A DNA stretch of 5,859 nt from Oscillospiraceae bacterium (GCA_018109965.1 JAGBFE010000052.1:1-5859), one strand, 5' to 3'. Shown: positions 1 to 5,859, numbered from the stretch's first letter. Notes: generated from the sequence alone by a model not told the origin. Program-made: numbers and translations.

Positions 1-74
1 CAAAAGCACCTGCAATGTGCCCAGTATGTGCTCACCCACAGGCATACTTTGTAATCAAAAAGACAAACTTTTAA
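1..74 (+). CDS. Rubrerythrin-like protein, C-terminal end (partial)
   Basis: Reading from base 3, the plus strand encodes KAPAMCPVCAHPQAYFVIKK followed by TNF and a TAA stop at 72-74. The CPVC-x-HPQAYF pattern is the second half of the rubredoxin-like Fe(SCys)4 domain that closes rubrerythrins; its two cysteines would be iron ligands. Rubrerythrins are cytoplasmic non-haem iron peroxidases that reduce hydrogen peroxide in anaerobes. The diiron domain and the first cysteine pair lie outside the window, so the subtype (classical rubrerythrin or a related rubredoxin-tailed protein) cannot be decided. The gene converges on the glucosidase gene and is followed 15 bases later by a hairpin terminator. 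The other two forward frames are also open for a short way but show no recognisable family. Confidence 0.82.
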   Translation, partial: KAPAMCPVCAHPQAYFVIKKTNF

Positions 75-89
75 TTGAAAGTTTAAATA

Positions 90-121
90 AAAAAGGAACA
101 GTCGGCTGACTGTTCCTTTTT
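90..121. terminator. Bidirectional rho-independent terminator between convergent genes
   Basis: A perfect 14-bp stem (90-103 paired with 108-121) encloses the four-base loop GGCT. The arms read AAAAAGGAACAGTC and GACTGTTCCTTTTT, so each strand ends its hairpin in a U-run. It lies 15 bases after the rubrerythrin stop on the plus strand and about 67 bases after the glucosidase stop on the minus strand, so it can serve both transcripts. On the minus strand the U-run continues as TTTTTTTATTT. On the plus strand it runs on as TTTTTGTTTTG. Confidence 0.9.
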
Positions 122-188
122 GTTTTGTATAGTTTTGAAAATCATCGGCAGTTATGATTGCCTTGAAGAAAAAATTTGCATCAAAATT

Positions 189-1868
189 TTATTCACACAA
201 TATAACTGCACATTCACAGCTTTTCAAGGTTACTGCTGTATCGTTGTGCAGTACATTGTCACTGTTGCAAAGCAACACTTTTCTGATACTGTAAGGCAGT
301 GTTGTCACAACATCACTCTGGCCGAAATTTGCCACAACAACAATATTCTGATTTGCTTCATTGTTGTTTCTGACAAAAGCCAGAATACTGTCATTTTCTT
401 CGAATAACGGTTCAAAATCACCATATGTGAAGGTGTCACGGTACAAATCGTTTTTGCGCAGCGCTACAAGCTGACGGTAAAAGTTCAGCACACTGTCTTT
501 ATCCTTTTCCTGTGCGGCAACATTGATTGTTTTGTGGTTGGGATTGACCTTGAGCCACGGTGTACCGTCAGAAAAACCTGCATTTTTGCCGTCAGTCCAC
601 TGCATTGGTGTGCGGGCATTGTCGCGGCTGCGTCTGTTGCAGATTTCCAGCGCCTGAGTTTCGGTAAATCCTGCATTTAATGCAGTATTGTACTGGTCAA
701 GGGTGAACACATCATCAAACTCACTTGCATCACTGAACGGGCAGTTTTCCATACCTATTTCCTGCCCCTGATATATAAAAGGGATACCGCGCAGTGTCAT
801 CATAACTGTTGCCAACATCTTTTTGCCTTTGTCGTTAAGTGCATAATCGGGCAGATAACGGCACACACCGCGGGCCTGGTCATGGTTTTCGATTATATTT
901 GCAAGGAAGCCTACATCAAGCATTTTAAGCTGGGAATGAAACAAGGTGTCACGCCACAGTTTAAAATCCCAGTCCTTGCCGTCGTACCAGCCTTTGTCCC
1001 CTGACATTGTGCTGTGTGGTGCAAAGTCGAACATTGTGGAAAAATGACCGTCTTCGCCTACAAACTCACGCAGTTGGTCGGGCGGCATCGCAAACACTTC
1101 GCCAACGGTGAAAGCGTCGTATTTGTCAAAAGTTTTGTGCTTCATCTCCTGCAAAAATTCGCCTATACCGTGTGCATTTTCAAGCGTTTTTTCGCAGTAA
1201 TAGAGTCCGTCATCATCGTCGGGCTCATAGTTTGGAAAGGATGTGTCCTTTTTGATATTTATGATTGCATCAATGCGGAAGCCTGAAAGCCCTTTGTCCA
1301 GCCACCAGTTTATCATATTGTAAATTTTTTCTCTCACAACGGGGGTTTCCCAATTTAAATCCGGCTGCTCCTTTGTGAAAAAGTGCAGATAGTACAAATC
1401 GTCTTGTCCCGGCACCTTTGTCCACACATTGCCGCCAAAATATGCACGGTAGTTGCTTGGCTCCCCGCCGTCTTTGCCTTTGCGGAAATAAAAACGCTGT
1501 GCATATTCACCGCTGGGGTCAGCCACCGCTTTTCTGAACCATTCGTGCTGGTCGGAGCAGTGGTTTACCACAAGGTCCATTATCAGGTGCATATCGCGTT
1601 TTTTCATTTCGGCAAGGAGTGTGTCAAAATCTTCCATTGTGCCGAACTCTTCTGCAATGCTGTAGTAATCGCTTATATCATAGCCCTGGTCCACAAAAGG
1701 TGATTTGTAAACGGGAGAAAGCCATACAATATCTATTCCAAGAGATTTGAGATAATCAAGTTTTGAGATAATACCTTTGATATCACCGATACCGTCTCCG
1801 TTTGAGTCGCAAAAGCTTTTTGGGTAAATCTGATAGGCAACCTTGTCGTGCCACCATTTCTTTTTCAT
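189..1868 (-). CDS. GH13 alpha-glucosidase (oligo-1,6-glucosidase / MalL-like)
   Basis: This is a 559-residue cytoplasmic alpha-glucosidase of glycoside hydrolase family 13, close in length to oligo-1,6-glucosidases (about 558). There is no signal peptide. A DSNGDGIGD metal-binding loop lies at residues 21-29, conserved region I (DLVVNH) at 98-103, QPDLN at 168-172, the nucleophile Asp200 in GFRIDAI, the acid/base Glu257 in VGEVF, and the transition-state Asp330 in ENHDQ. QPDLN is the region V signature of the oligo-1,6-glucosidase group, which suggests subfamily GH13_31. The expected role is hydrolysis of non-reducing-end glucose from imported isomalto- or malto-oligosaccharides. The residue after the nucleophile is Ala201, where alpha-1,6-specific enzymes usually have Val and alpha-1,4-specific ones often Thr, so linkage preference is open. 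Trehalose-6-phosphate hydrolase and dextran glucosidase are close alternatives. The start is supported by GGAGG at 1875-1879. The AraC-family regulator gene lies 113 bp upstream on the same strand. Confidence 0.93.
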   Translation of the reverse strand: MKKKWWHDKVAYQIYPKSFCDSNGDGIGDIKGIISKLDYLKSLGIDIVWLSPVYKSPFVDQGYDISDYYSIAEEFGTMEDFDTLLAEMKKRDMHLIMDLVVNHCSDQHEWFRKAVADPSGEYAQRFYFRKGKDGGEPSNYRAYFGGNVWTKVPGQDDLYYLHFFTKEQPDLNWETPVVREKIYNMINWWLDKGLSGFRIDAIINIKKDTSFPNYEPDDDDGLYYCEKTLENAHGIGEFLQEMKHKTFDKYDAFTVGEVFAMPPDQLREFVGEDGHFSTMFDFAPHSTMSGDKGWYDGKDWDFKLWRDTLFHSQLKMLDVGFLANIIENHDQARGVCRYLPDYALNDKGKKMLATVMMTLRGIPFIYQGQEIGMENCPFSDASEFDDVFTLDQYNTALNAGFTETQALEICNRRSRDNARTPMQWTDGKNAGFSDGTPWLKVNPNHKTINVAAQEKDKDSVLNFYRQLVALRKNDLYRDTFTYGDFEPLFEENDSILAFVRNNNEANQNIVVVANFGQSDVVTTLPYSIRKVLLCNSDNVLHNDTAVTLKSCECAVILCE

Positions 1869-1981
1869 AAAAATCCTCCATTAAGGATGGTAAAGAACAA
1901 ATTTAACAGTACATTAGACAATATCAGACAAACGGTCTGAGCCCTGAAATGTATTATTTGAATTAAAATGTCATATATACA
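1869..1981 (-). promoter_or_regulatory. Regulator-glucosidase spacer with tandem 10-bp repeat
   Basis: This 113-bp spacer separates the araC-type gene from the glucosidase gene. It holds a direct repeat on the plus strand, ACATTAGACA then ATATCAGACA (1911-1930), with 8 of 10 positions identical and a period of one helical turn. It overlaps a small inverted repeat, TCAGAC-N5-GTCTGA (1924-1940). The small hairpin has no U-run after it on the minus strand, so it is unlikely to terminate the regulator transcript. I see no convincing sigma-70 promoter here, which would fit either cotranscription with the regulator or an activator-dependent promoter. That the repeat is an operator is inference only. 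Confidence 0.4.
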
Positions 1982-2884
1982 TTACTGTTGCTGGCTGTTG
2001 AGTGTGCGGTATTCGCTTGGGACACAGTTTTTGAGCTGTTTGAATGTTTTTGTAAAGTAACTCATATCCTGAAAACCGCATTTTGCCGCAATGTCGGATA
2101 TTTTGTCGTTGGAAAACACAAGCTGATGTGCCGCCTGCTGAATACGGTACTGTTTGAGATACTGTATAGGTGTTGTGTTGATTGTGGTGTGGAAACAACG
2201 CAGACATTCGCTTTCGCTTATCATAACGCTGTCAGCAATCATTTTTGTGTTGAGTTCGCTGCTGTAGTTGGTATGTATAAAGCGCAGCATTGCCTTGATG
2301 CGTTCTGAATCACGCACGACTTTTGCATCGGGACGCTTCTGGATAACAGGCAAATGACTCCACAGATTGAACACAAGCTCGGAAAGAGAGCTGCGCACTT
2401 TGAATTCATAACCAAGTGTTTTGTAAATGCAGTTCTGCCAGGCAATTTCCACGCTGTCTATCGAAAGTTTCTGCCACGGAATATCCGGCTTGAGATGAGC
2501 ATATTTGAATCCTGCACATTCCAGAACAGGTTCAAGATATTTCTGGTGAAAAACACTGTCAACACCTCCGCTGATAAGCCTTGGGTGAAATACAAGGGAG
2601 TGGAAACGGCACTGACTGTTTTCGCTTGCCCTGAGAGAATGCAGCACACTTGCATTGATAAATATGCCTTCGCCTTCTGCTACATTAAAAGTATCGTTGC
2701 CTGCAGTTACAACTGCACTGCCCTGTGTTATAAATATGGCTTCCAGTTCTTCGTGCCAGTGCCACATAACTTCGTTTTCATTTAGGTTGTCGTGGTAGCA
2801 GGCAATAGGAAACAGAGCGCTGCCGTGCTCCACAAGTTCGCGCTGATTTTTGTCGGTCTTTATTCCGGTATTTGTATTCTGCAT
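1982..2884 (-). CDS. AraC-family transcriptional regulator with N-terminal cupin domain
   Basis: The protein has 300 residues. An N-terminal cupin (about 25-100) contains WHWHEELE at 41-48 and the later turn with GEGIFINASVLHSL at 71-84; this is the usual ligand-sensing beta-barrel of sugar-responsive AraC regulators. A linker region follows, then a C-terminal AraC/XylS DNA-binding domain (about 195-295) with two helix-turn-helix units. The second includes KISDIAAKCGFQDMSYFTKT at 261-280, the family signature. The start is placed at the Met of MQNTNTG rather than 11 codons upstream, because AAGGAG at 2894-2899 lies nine bases before it and inside the longer reading. The downstream glucosidase gene on the same strand suggests control of alpha-glucoside use, probably as an activator; the ligand cannot be read from the sequence. 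A TTGACA promoter lies upstream. Confidence 0.93.
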   Translation of the reverse strand: MQNTNTGIKTDKNQRELVEHGSALFPIACYHDNLNENEVMWHWHEELEAIFITQGSAVVTAGNDTFNVAEGEGIFINASVLHSLRASENSQCRFHSLVFHPRLISGGVDSVFHQKYLEPVLECAGFKYAHLKPDIPWQKLSIDSVEIAWQNCIYKTLGYEFKVRSSLSELVFNLWSHLPVIQKRPDAKVVRDSERIKAMLRFIHTNYSSELNTKMIADSVMISESECLRCFHTTINTTPIQYLKQYRIQQAAHQLVFSNDKISDIAAKCGFQDMSYFTKTFKQLKNCVPSEYRTLNSQQQ

Positions 2885-2893
2885 ATAAAAAAT

Positions 2894-2899
2894 CTCCTT
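2894..2899 (-). promoter_or_regulatory. Ribosome binding site fixing the regulator start
   Basis: AAGGAG on the minus strand lies nine bases before the ATG at 2884. The alternative ATG at 2917 would place this site within coding sequence and has no comparable purine-rich site of its own, so the shorter 300-residue protein is preferred. Confidence 0.85.
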
Positions 2900-2931
2900 A
2901 AATGAGTGTTTTATCATATGAAAATATTGAT

Positions 2932-2960
2932 TTAATAATAAAATTTATCCTTTTTGTCAA
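2932..2960 (-). promoter_or_regulatory. Predicted sigma-A promoter of the AraC-family gene
   Basis: On the minus strand a perfect -35 TTGACA (2955-2960) is followed after 17 bases by TATTAA (2932-2937), which matches four of six -10 consensus positions. Transcription would start near 2925, giving a leader of about 40 bases before the start codon at 2884. The surrounding sequence is very AT-rich, so the exact -10 hexamer is less certain than the -35. The promoter lies between the tdh-kbl terminator and the regulator gene, making the regulator the first gene of its own unit. Confidence 0.6.
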
Positions 2961-3042
2961 AATTATCATATCACTTGTGCGGGGAATAATCAATGCATTT
3001 CACTTTAAATACAGAAACATGCAACATAAATGCAGTTTGGGA

Positions 3043-3078
3043 CAAAAAAATCGGTGTCCGAAAGTTCGGACACCGATT
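3043..3078 (-). terminator. Rho-independent terminator of the tdh-kbl operon
   Basis: A perfect 12-bp stem, AATCGGTGTCCG (3049-3060) with CGGACACCGATT (3067-3078), encloses a six-base loop. On the minus strand it is followed by an unbroken run of T (TTTTTTTGTC). It lies about 20 bases after the kbl stop codon. It separates the threonine-degradation operon from the downstream regulator. Confidence 0.93.
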
Positions 3079-3099
3079 AAGTTTTGTGTTTAACAAATA

Positions 3100-4287
3100 T
3101 TACAGACCCATTTCTGCTTTAACTTCTGCAAAGCATTTGATTGCAAAGTCCAGGTCTTCTTTGGAGTGACCTGCAGAAATCTGTGTGCGGATTCTTGCTT
3201 TGCCCTGTGGAACAACAGGATAGCTGAATGCGATAACGTAAACACCTTTGTCAAGCATTCTCTTTGCAAATTCGCCTGCAACTTTTGCATCGTACAGCAT
3301 TACAGGAACGATTGCGCTGTCGCCCTGGAGAACATCAAAGCCAAGTTTGCTGATGCCTTCACGGAAGTAAGCAACGTTTTCGTGCACTTTGTCTCTGAGT
3401 GCTGTGGAAGCTGTGAGCATTTCAAATACTTTGAGGGATGCTGCACAGATTGCTGGAGCAAGTGTGTTGGAGAACAGGTATGGACGGGAACGCTGACGGA
3501 GAAGAGCAATGATTTCTTTTCTGCCGGATGTGTAACCGCCGCTTGCGCCGCCGCATGCTTTGCCAAGTGTGGATGTGATGATGTCAACACGGCCCATTAC
3601 GTCGCAGTATTCTGCTGTGCCGCGGCCTGTTTTGCCGATAAAGCCTGTGGAGTGGCTGTCGTCAACCATAACAAGTGCGCCGTATTCGTCAGCAAGGTCG
3701 CAGATACCTTTGAGGTTTGCAATATAACCGTCCATGGAGAATACACCGTCTGTTGCAATCAGCTTGATGCGGCAGTCTTTTGCTTCTTCAAGTTTTGCAC
3801 GGAGGTCATCCATATTGTTGTTTTTGTAACGGAAACGGTTTGCTTTGCAAAGACGTACGCCGTCGATGATGGAAGCGTGGTTCAATTCGTCGGAGATGAT
3901 TGCATCGTCAGGACCGAGAAGTGTTTCAAAAAGGCCTGCGTTTGCATCAAAGCAGGAAGAGTAAAGGATTGTGTCTTCTGTGCCGAGGAATTTGGAGATT
4001 GTAGCTTCAAGCTGTTTGTGGATTTCCTGTGTACCGCAGATAAAACGTACGCTGGAAAGACCAAAGCCCCATTTGTCGTAGGAAGCTTTTGCAGCTTCAA
4101 TCAGTTCCTTGTTGTTGGAAAGACCAAGGTAGTTGTTTGCACACATATTGAGCACGCCGCTTGTTTTTGTTGTGTCAATACGGGATTTCTGTTCTGTTGT
4201 GATGATTCTTTCATCTTTAAATGTACCGGCTTCTTTGATAGCTTCTACTTCAGAAGCAAAAAAGCCAAGAGCTTCTTTTGTATTCAT
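3100..4287 (-). CDS. kbl: 2-amino-3-ketobutyrate CoA ligase (glycine C-acetyltransferase)
   Basis: The 395-residue protein (E. coli Kbl has 398) is a cytoplasmic PLP enzyme of the alpha-oxoamine synthase family, fold type I. It cleaves 2-amino-3-oxobutanoate with CoA to glycine and acetyl-CoA, the second step of threonine breakdown. Visible features are [11 protein letters not shown] (47-57), the PLP-stacking histidine in [11 protein letters not shown] (His137), TDGVFSMDG (179-187), the cofactor-binding Asp209 and His212 in [11 protein letters not shown], and the Schiff-base lysine Lys243 in TLGKACGG. Positions track the E. coli enzyme with an offset of one. Related synthases (AONS, SPT, ALAS) share these motifs, but the adjacent tdh gene settles the assignment. 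The start has AAAGGGG at 4297-4303, nine bases upstream. It lies 87 bp after tdh on the same strand. Its codons include no TTA, CTA or TCA, which suggests strong codon bias. Confidence 0.96.
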   Translation of the reverse strand: MNTKEALGFFASEVEAIKEAGTFKDERIITTEQKSRIDTTKTSGVLNMCANNYLGLSNNKELIEAAKASYDKWGFGLSSVRFICGTQEIHKQLEATISKFLGTEDTILYSSCFDANAGLFETLLGPDDAIISDELNHASIIDGVRLCKANRFRYKNNNMDDLRAKLEEAKDCRIKLIATDGVFSMDGYIANLKGICDLADEYGALVMVDDSHSTGFIGKTGRGTAEYCDVMGRVDIITSTLGKACGGASGGYTSGRKEIIALLRQRSRPYLFSNTLAPAICAASLKVFEMLTASTALRDKVHENVAYFREGISKLGFDVLQGDSAIVPVMLYDAKVAGEFAKRMLDKGVYVIAFSYPVVPQGKARIRTQISAGHSKEDLDFAIKCFAEVKAEMGL

Positions 4288-4327
4288 TGGAATTACCCCT
4301 TTCAGATTGTAAACTGTTTATATAGGC

Positions 4328-4354
4328 CTGTCCCTGCAAACGTCACAGGGACAG
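4328..4354 (-). promoter_or_regulatory. Intercistronic hairpin between tdh and kbl, no U-tract
   Basis: CTGTCCCTG (4328-4336) and CAGGGACAG (4346-4354) form a perfect nine-bp stem with a nine-base loop in the 87-bp gap between the two genes. On the minus strand the sequence after the stem is GCCTATATAAAC, so a classical terminator is not indicated. It may act in mRNA processing or stability, or tune kbl expression relative to tdh. The structure is directly visible; its role is inferred. Confidence 0.6.
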
Positions 4355-4374
4355 ACAAAAAATCAAAGGAAAGA

Positions 4375-5421
4375 TTATTTCTTTTCTGTCCAGTCAAGCA
4401 CAACTTTGCCGGATTTGCCGCTTATCATAGCTTCAAAGCCTTTCTGGAAGTCTGTGTAGTGATATCTGTGTGTGATAACACCGGACATATCCAAGCCGCC
4501 CTGTACCATGTTTTTCATCTGGTACCATGTCTGGAACATTTTTCTGCCGTAGATGCCCTGAACTGTAAGACCAGACATAATTACCTTGTTCCAGTCAATT
4601 GCAACATCGCCGCCGAACAGACCGAGCATGGAAACTTTACCGCCCCAGATCATATTGTCGAGCATCTGGTTGAATGCAGCAGGAGCACCGGACATTTCAA
4701 GACCGATGTCAAAGCCTTCCTTGATACCAAGTTCGTGCATTACATAGCCAAGTCTGTCTTTGGAAACATTAACTGCTCTTGTTGCGCCCATTTTGAGTGC
4801 AAGGTCAAGACGGTATTCGTTAACGTCTGTGATAACAACTGTTCTTGCACCTGCATATTTGCAGATTGCTGCAGCCATAATGCCGATTGGGCCTGCACCT
4901 GTGATGAGCACGTTTTTGCCAACGAGATCCCAGTAAAGTGCTGTATGTGTTGCGTTGCCGAATGCGTCAAAGAAGCTTACTACTTCTTCATCAAGGTCAT
5001 CTTCAATTTCGATAACGTTTGTTGCAGGGATGCAAAGATATTCAGCAAAAGCACCATTGCGGTTTACACCAACACCTTTTGTTGCTTTGCACCAGTGGCT
5101 GTTGCCTGTGCGGCAGTTGTAACAATGACCGCAGACAAGGTGACCTTCGCCGGAAACTTTCTGGCCAACTTTAAAGTTTGTAACACCTTCGCCAAGTTCT
5201 GCGATTTCACCGATGTATTCGTGACCGATTGTGATTGGCGGCACAATGTTTTTTTCTGCCCAGCCGTTCCATTCGTAGATGTGAACGTCTGTACCGCAGA
5301 TTGCAGTTTTGCGGATTTTGATCAATACTTCGCCCGGACCAGGAGTAGGTACCGGGACTTTAGTCAATACGAGGCCAGGGCCTTTTTCTGGTTTAACCAG
5401 AGCATCCATCATTTTTGCCAT
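4375..5421 (-). CDS. tdh: L-threonine 3-dehydrogenase
   Basis: The 348-residue protein (E. coli Tdh has 341) is a zinc-dependent medium-chain dehydrogenase that oxidises L-threonine with NAD+ to 2-amino-3-oxobutanoate in the cytoplasm. The GroES-like domain carries Cys42 in ICGTDVH and His67-Glu68 in GHEYIGE for the catalytic zinc, and Cys97, Cys100, Cys103 and Cys111 for the structural zinc. The Rossmann domain has GAGPIG at 175-180, and Asp199 in [10 protein letters not shown] ends the second strand, as expected for NAD rather than NADP. The long reading from 5583 is rejected: its extra 54 residues lack family similarity and cover the promoter. The Met of [10 protein letters not shown] has AAGGAG at 5432-5437, ten bases upstream. 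The gene is first in an operon with kbl, the reverse of the E. coli kbl-tdh order. Its codons avoid TTA, CTA and TCA. Confidence 0.96.
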   Translation of the reverse strand: MAKMMDALVKPEKGPGLVLTKVPVPTPGPGEVLIKIRKTAICGTDVHIYEWNGWAEKNIVPPITIGHEYIGEIAELGEGVTNFKVGQKVSGEGHLVCGHCYNCRTGNSHWCKATKGVGVNRNGAFAEYLCIPATNVIEIEDDLDEEVVSFFDAFGNATHTALYWDLVGKNVLITGAGPIGIMAAAICKYAGARTVVITDVNEYRLDLALKMGATRAVNVSKDRLGYVMHELGIKEGFDIGLEMSGAPAAFNQMLDNMIWGGKVSMLGLFGGDVAIDWNKVIMSGLTVQGIYGRKMFQTWYQMKNMVQGGLDMSGVITHRYHYTDFQKGFEAMISGKSGKVVLDWTEKK

Positions 5422-5431
5422 AGGAAATAAT

Positions 5432-5437
5432 CTCCTT
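5432..5437 (-). promoter_or_regulatory. Ribosome binding site fixing the tdh start
   Basis: AAGGAG on the minus strand precedes the ATG at 5421 by ten bases. It supports the 348-residue reading over the longer open frame that begins at 5583, upstream of the predicted promoter. Confidence 0.88.
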
Positions 5438-5449
5438 TTCAGTGTTTTG

Positions 5450-5503
5450 TATATTGATATCGGGCAGGGGATACACCACTGCATTATATTCTGTATCAAT
5501 ATA
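5450..5503 (-). repeat. Inverted repeat spanning the tdh leader
   Basis: TATATTGATA (5450-5459) and TATCAATATA (5494-5503) are exact reverse complements of ten bases, 34 bases apart. A smaller pair, GCAG (5464-5467) and CTGC (5479-5482), is nested between them. The outer right arm directly abuts the predicted -10, so part of it would lie upstream of the transcript start. That makes paired DNA operators at least as likely as a full RNA hairpin. Confidence 0.5.
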
Positions 5504-5531
5504 ATTGTACCATTTGACAAATTATTGTCAA
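5504..5531 (-). promoter_or_regulatory. Predicted sigma-A promoter of tdh-kbl
   Basis: On the minus strand a perfect -35 TTGACA (5526-5531) is followed after 16 bases by TACAAT (5504-5509), with a TGG extended -10 immediately before it. Transcription would begin near 5497, leaving a leader of about 75 bases. The -35 and spacer lie inside an inverted repeat, TTGACAAATTATTGTCAA on the plus strand (5514-5531), with seven-bp arms and a four-base centre. It is a possible operator where a repressor would block the polymerase. Confidence 0.75.
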
Positions 5532-5708
5532 CAGGCTTTTGGGGGAAATATCCTGTGAAATTTTCACTGCTGTTTTTCGGCATTATTTTGTGTTGATTCG
5601 GGCATATTATGCTGCTGTTGCATTGACGGGGTGTATATTCAGGAATAACCTTGTATTGGCCAAGAGTACATTACAAAAGCTATTACCGCAATACCAATAA
5701 TTTTGCTA
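5532..5708. other. Non-coding part of the divergent intergenic region
   Basis: The gap between the tdh start and the right-edge leader is over 300 bp. Apart from the elements listed separately, this middle stretch has no convincing gene, RNA or terminator on either strand. It contains an 11-base palindrome GCATATTATGC (5602-5612). AATACCA (5690-5696) is repeated inverted as TGGTATT (5730-5736), which overlaps the plus-strand -10. Both could be chance in AT-rich DNA. Confidence 0.5.
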
Positions 5709-5738
5709 TTGATTTTTAATTGCAGTATATGGTATTAT
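5709..5738 (+). promoter_or_regulatory. Predicted plus-strand promoter driving the T-box leader
   Basis: TTGATT (5709-5714) and TATTAT (5733-5738) are separated by 18 bases, with a TGG extended -10 motif at 5730-5732. Transcription would start near 5745, just before the sequence recognised as T-box Stem I. The operon is divergent from tdh-kbl. Confidence 0.6.
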
Positions 5739-5744
5739 ATTTTA

Positions 5745-5859
5745 GTATTAAATGAAATTCGTTTATCAGGAAAAGTACCTTGTACCGTTTTTGAAAAAGA
5801 GAGTTTTCCCAAGGCTGAAAGGAAAACAGAAACCTGCACGGGAAGTTCCCCTGACAGAA
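5745..5859 (+). promoter_or_regulatory. T-box leader (tRNA-sensing riboswitch), 5' part, cut by window end
   Basis: This stretch shows Stem I hallmarks of T-box leaders in order. GGAAAAGTA contains the AGTA of the loop-E/S-turn motif. An AAGAGAG AG-bulge block follows, then a distal hairpin with TTTTCC pairing GGAAAA around the conserved GGCTGAAA loop. The base of the stem can pair TCAGG (5766-5770) with CCTGA (5850-5854). That leaves AAGTTCC on the 3' side of the specifier loop, so UUC (phenylalanine) or GUU (valine) are candidate specifiers; I cannot choose between them. T-box leaders bind uncharged tRNA and turn on aminoacyl-tRNA synthetase, amino-acid biosynthesis or transport genes in Firmicutes. 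The antiterminator with its T-box sequence and the controlled gene lie beyond the window. An ATG-initiated frame (5752-5859) crosses the same bases but has no ribosome binding site and no recognisable family. Confidence 0.72.

Noticed and set aside
140..159. Small inverted repeat AATCAT/ATGATT near the glucosidase 3' end
   Set aside because: Six AT-rich base pairs with an eight-base loop; the strong hairpin at 90-121 already explains termination.
120..407. Plus-strand 95-codon frame at the left end
   Set aside because: It begins inside the terminator U-run and overlaps the 3' end of the glucosidase gene; composition is not protein-like.
1014..1703. Plus-strand open frames within the glucosidase gene (1014-1286, 1383-1703)
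   Set aside because: They are antisense to a full-length GH13 gene with all catalytic motifs and show no family features.
2354..2785. Plus-strand 143-codon frame within the regulator gene
   Set aside because: It is antisense to a clear AraC-family gene and has no ribosome binding site or recognisable domain.
3166..5430. Very long plus-strand open frame (754 codons)
   Set aside because: It is the in-phase complement of tdh and kbl, which are certain genes, and has a Cys/Phe-rich composition expected from their Ala and Lys codons; no domain is recognisable.
5752..5859. Plus-strand ATG frame of 36 codons open to the window end
   Set aside because: There is no ribosome binding site, the ATG lies only about seven bases from the predicted transcript start, and the same bases carry ordered T-box Stem I motifs. 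It is kept only as an alternative.
1..5859. CRISPR array, insertion sequence, tRNA, rRNA or phage attachment site
   Set aside because: No regularly spaced repeats, transposase, cloverleaf sequence or rRNA segments were seen on either strand.

Overview
The window looks like chromosomal DNA from an anaerobic, low-to-moderate-GC Firmicute, most likely a gut-type Clostridia member. The grounds are AAGGAG/GGAGG ribosome binding sites, AT-rich spacers with TTGACA-type promoters, the end of a rubrerythrin gene, a GH13 oligosaccharide glucosidase, and what appears to be the 5' part of a T-box leader. The genus cannot be fixed from what is visible.

Four complete genes lie on the minus strand. Read in transcription order (right to left) they form two units. 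The first is tdh-kbl: L-threonine 3-dehydrogenase (4375-5421) followed by 2-amino-3-ketobutyrate CoA ligase (3100-4287). Together they convert threonine plus NAD+ and CoA into glycine, acetyl-CoA and NADH. The unit has a good promoter at about 5504-5531, an intercistronic hairpin without a U-tract at 4328-4354, and a strong rho-independent terminator at 3043-3078. The second unit is an AraC-family regulator with a cupin sensor domain (1982-2884), followed after 113 bp by a GH13 alpha-glucosidase (189-1868). No terminator separates these two, so the regulator probably controls use of short alpha-glucosides.

At the left edge the plus strand carries the last 23 codons of a rubrerythrin-like protein (1-74). 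It converges on the glucosidase gene, and a perfect 14-bp hairpin at 90-121 probably terminates transcription from both sides. At the right edge the plus strand has an extended -10 promoter (5709-5738). It is followed by sequence with the hallmarks of T-box Stem I, cut off by the window end; the controlled gene lies outside.

The protein-coding content is conventional. The points worth a second look are regulatory: the truncated T-box, two inverted repeats around the tdh promoter, the tdh-kbl hairpin, and a tandem 10-bp repeat upstream of the glucosidase gene. A 754-codon open frame antisense to tdh and kbl is explained by codon bias and is not called as a gene.
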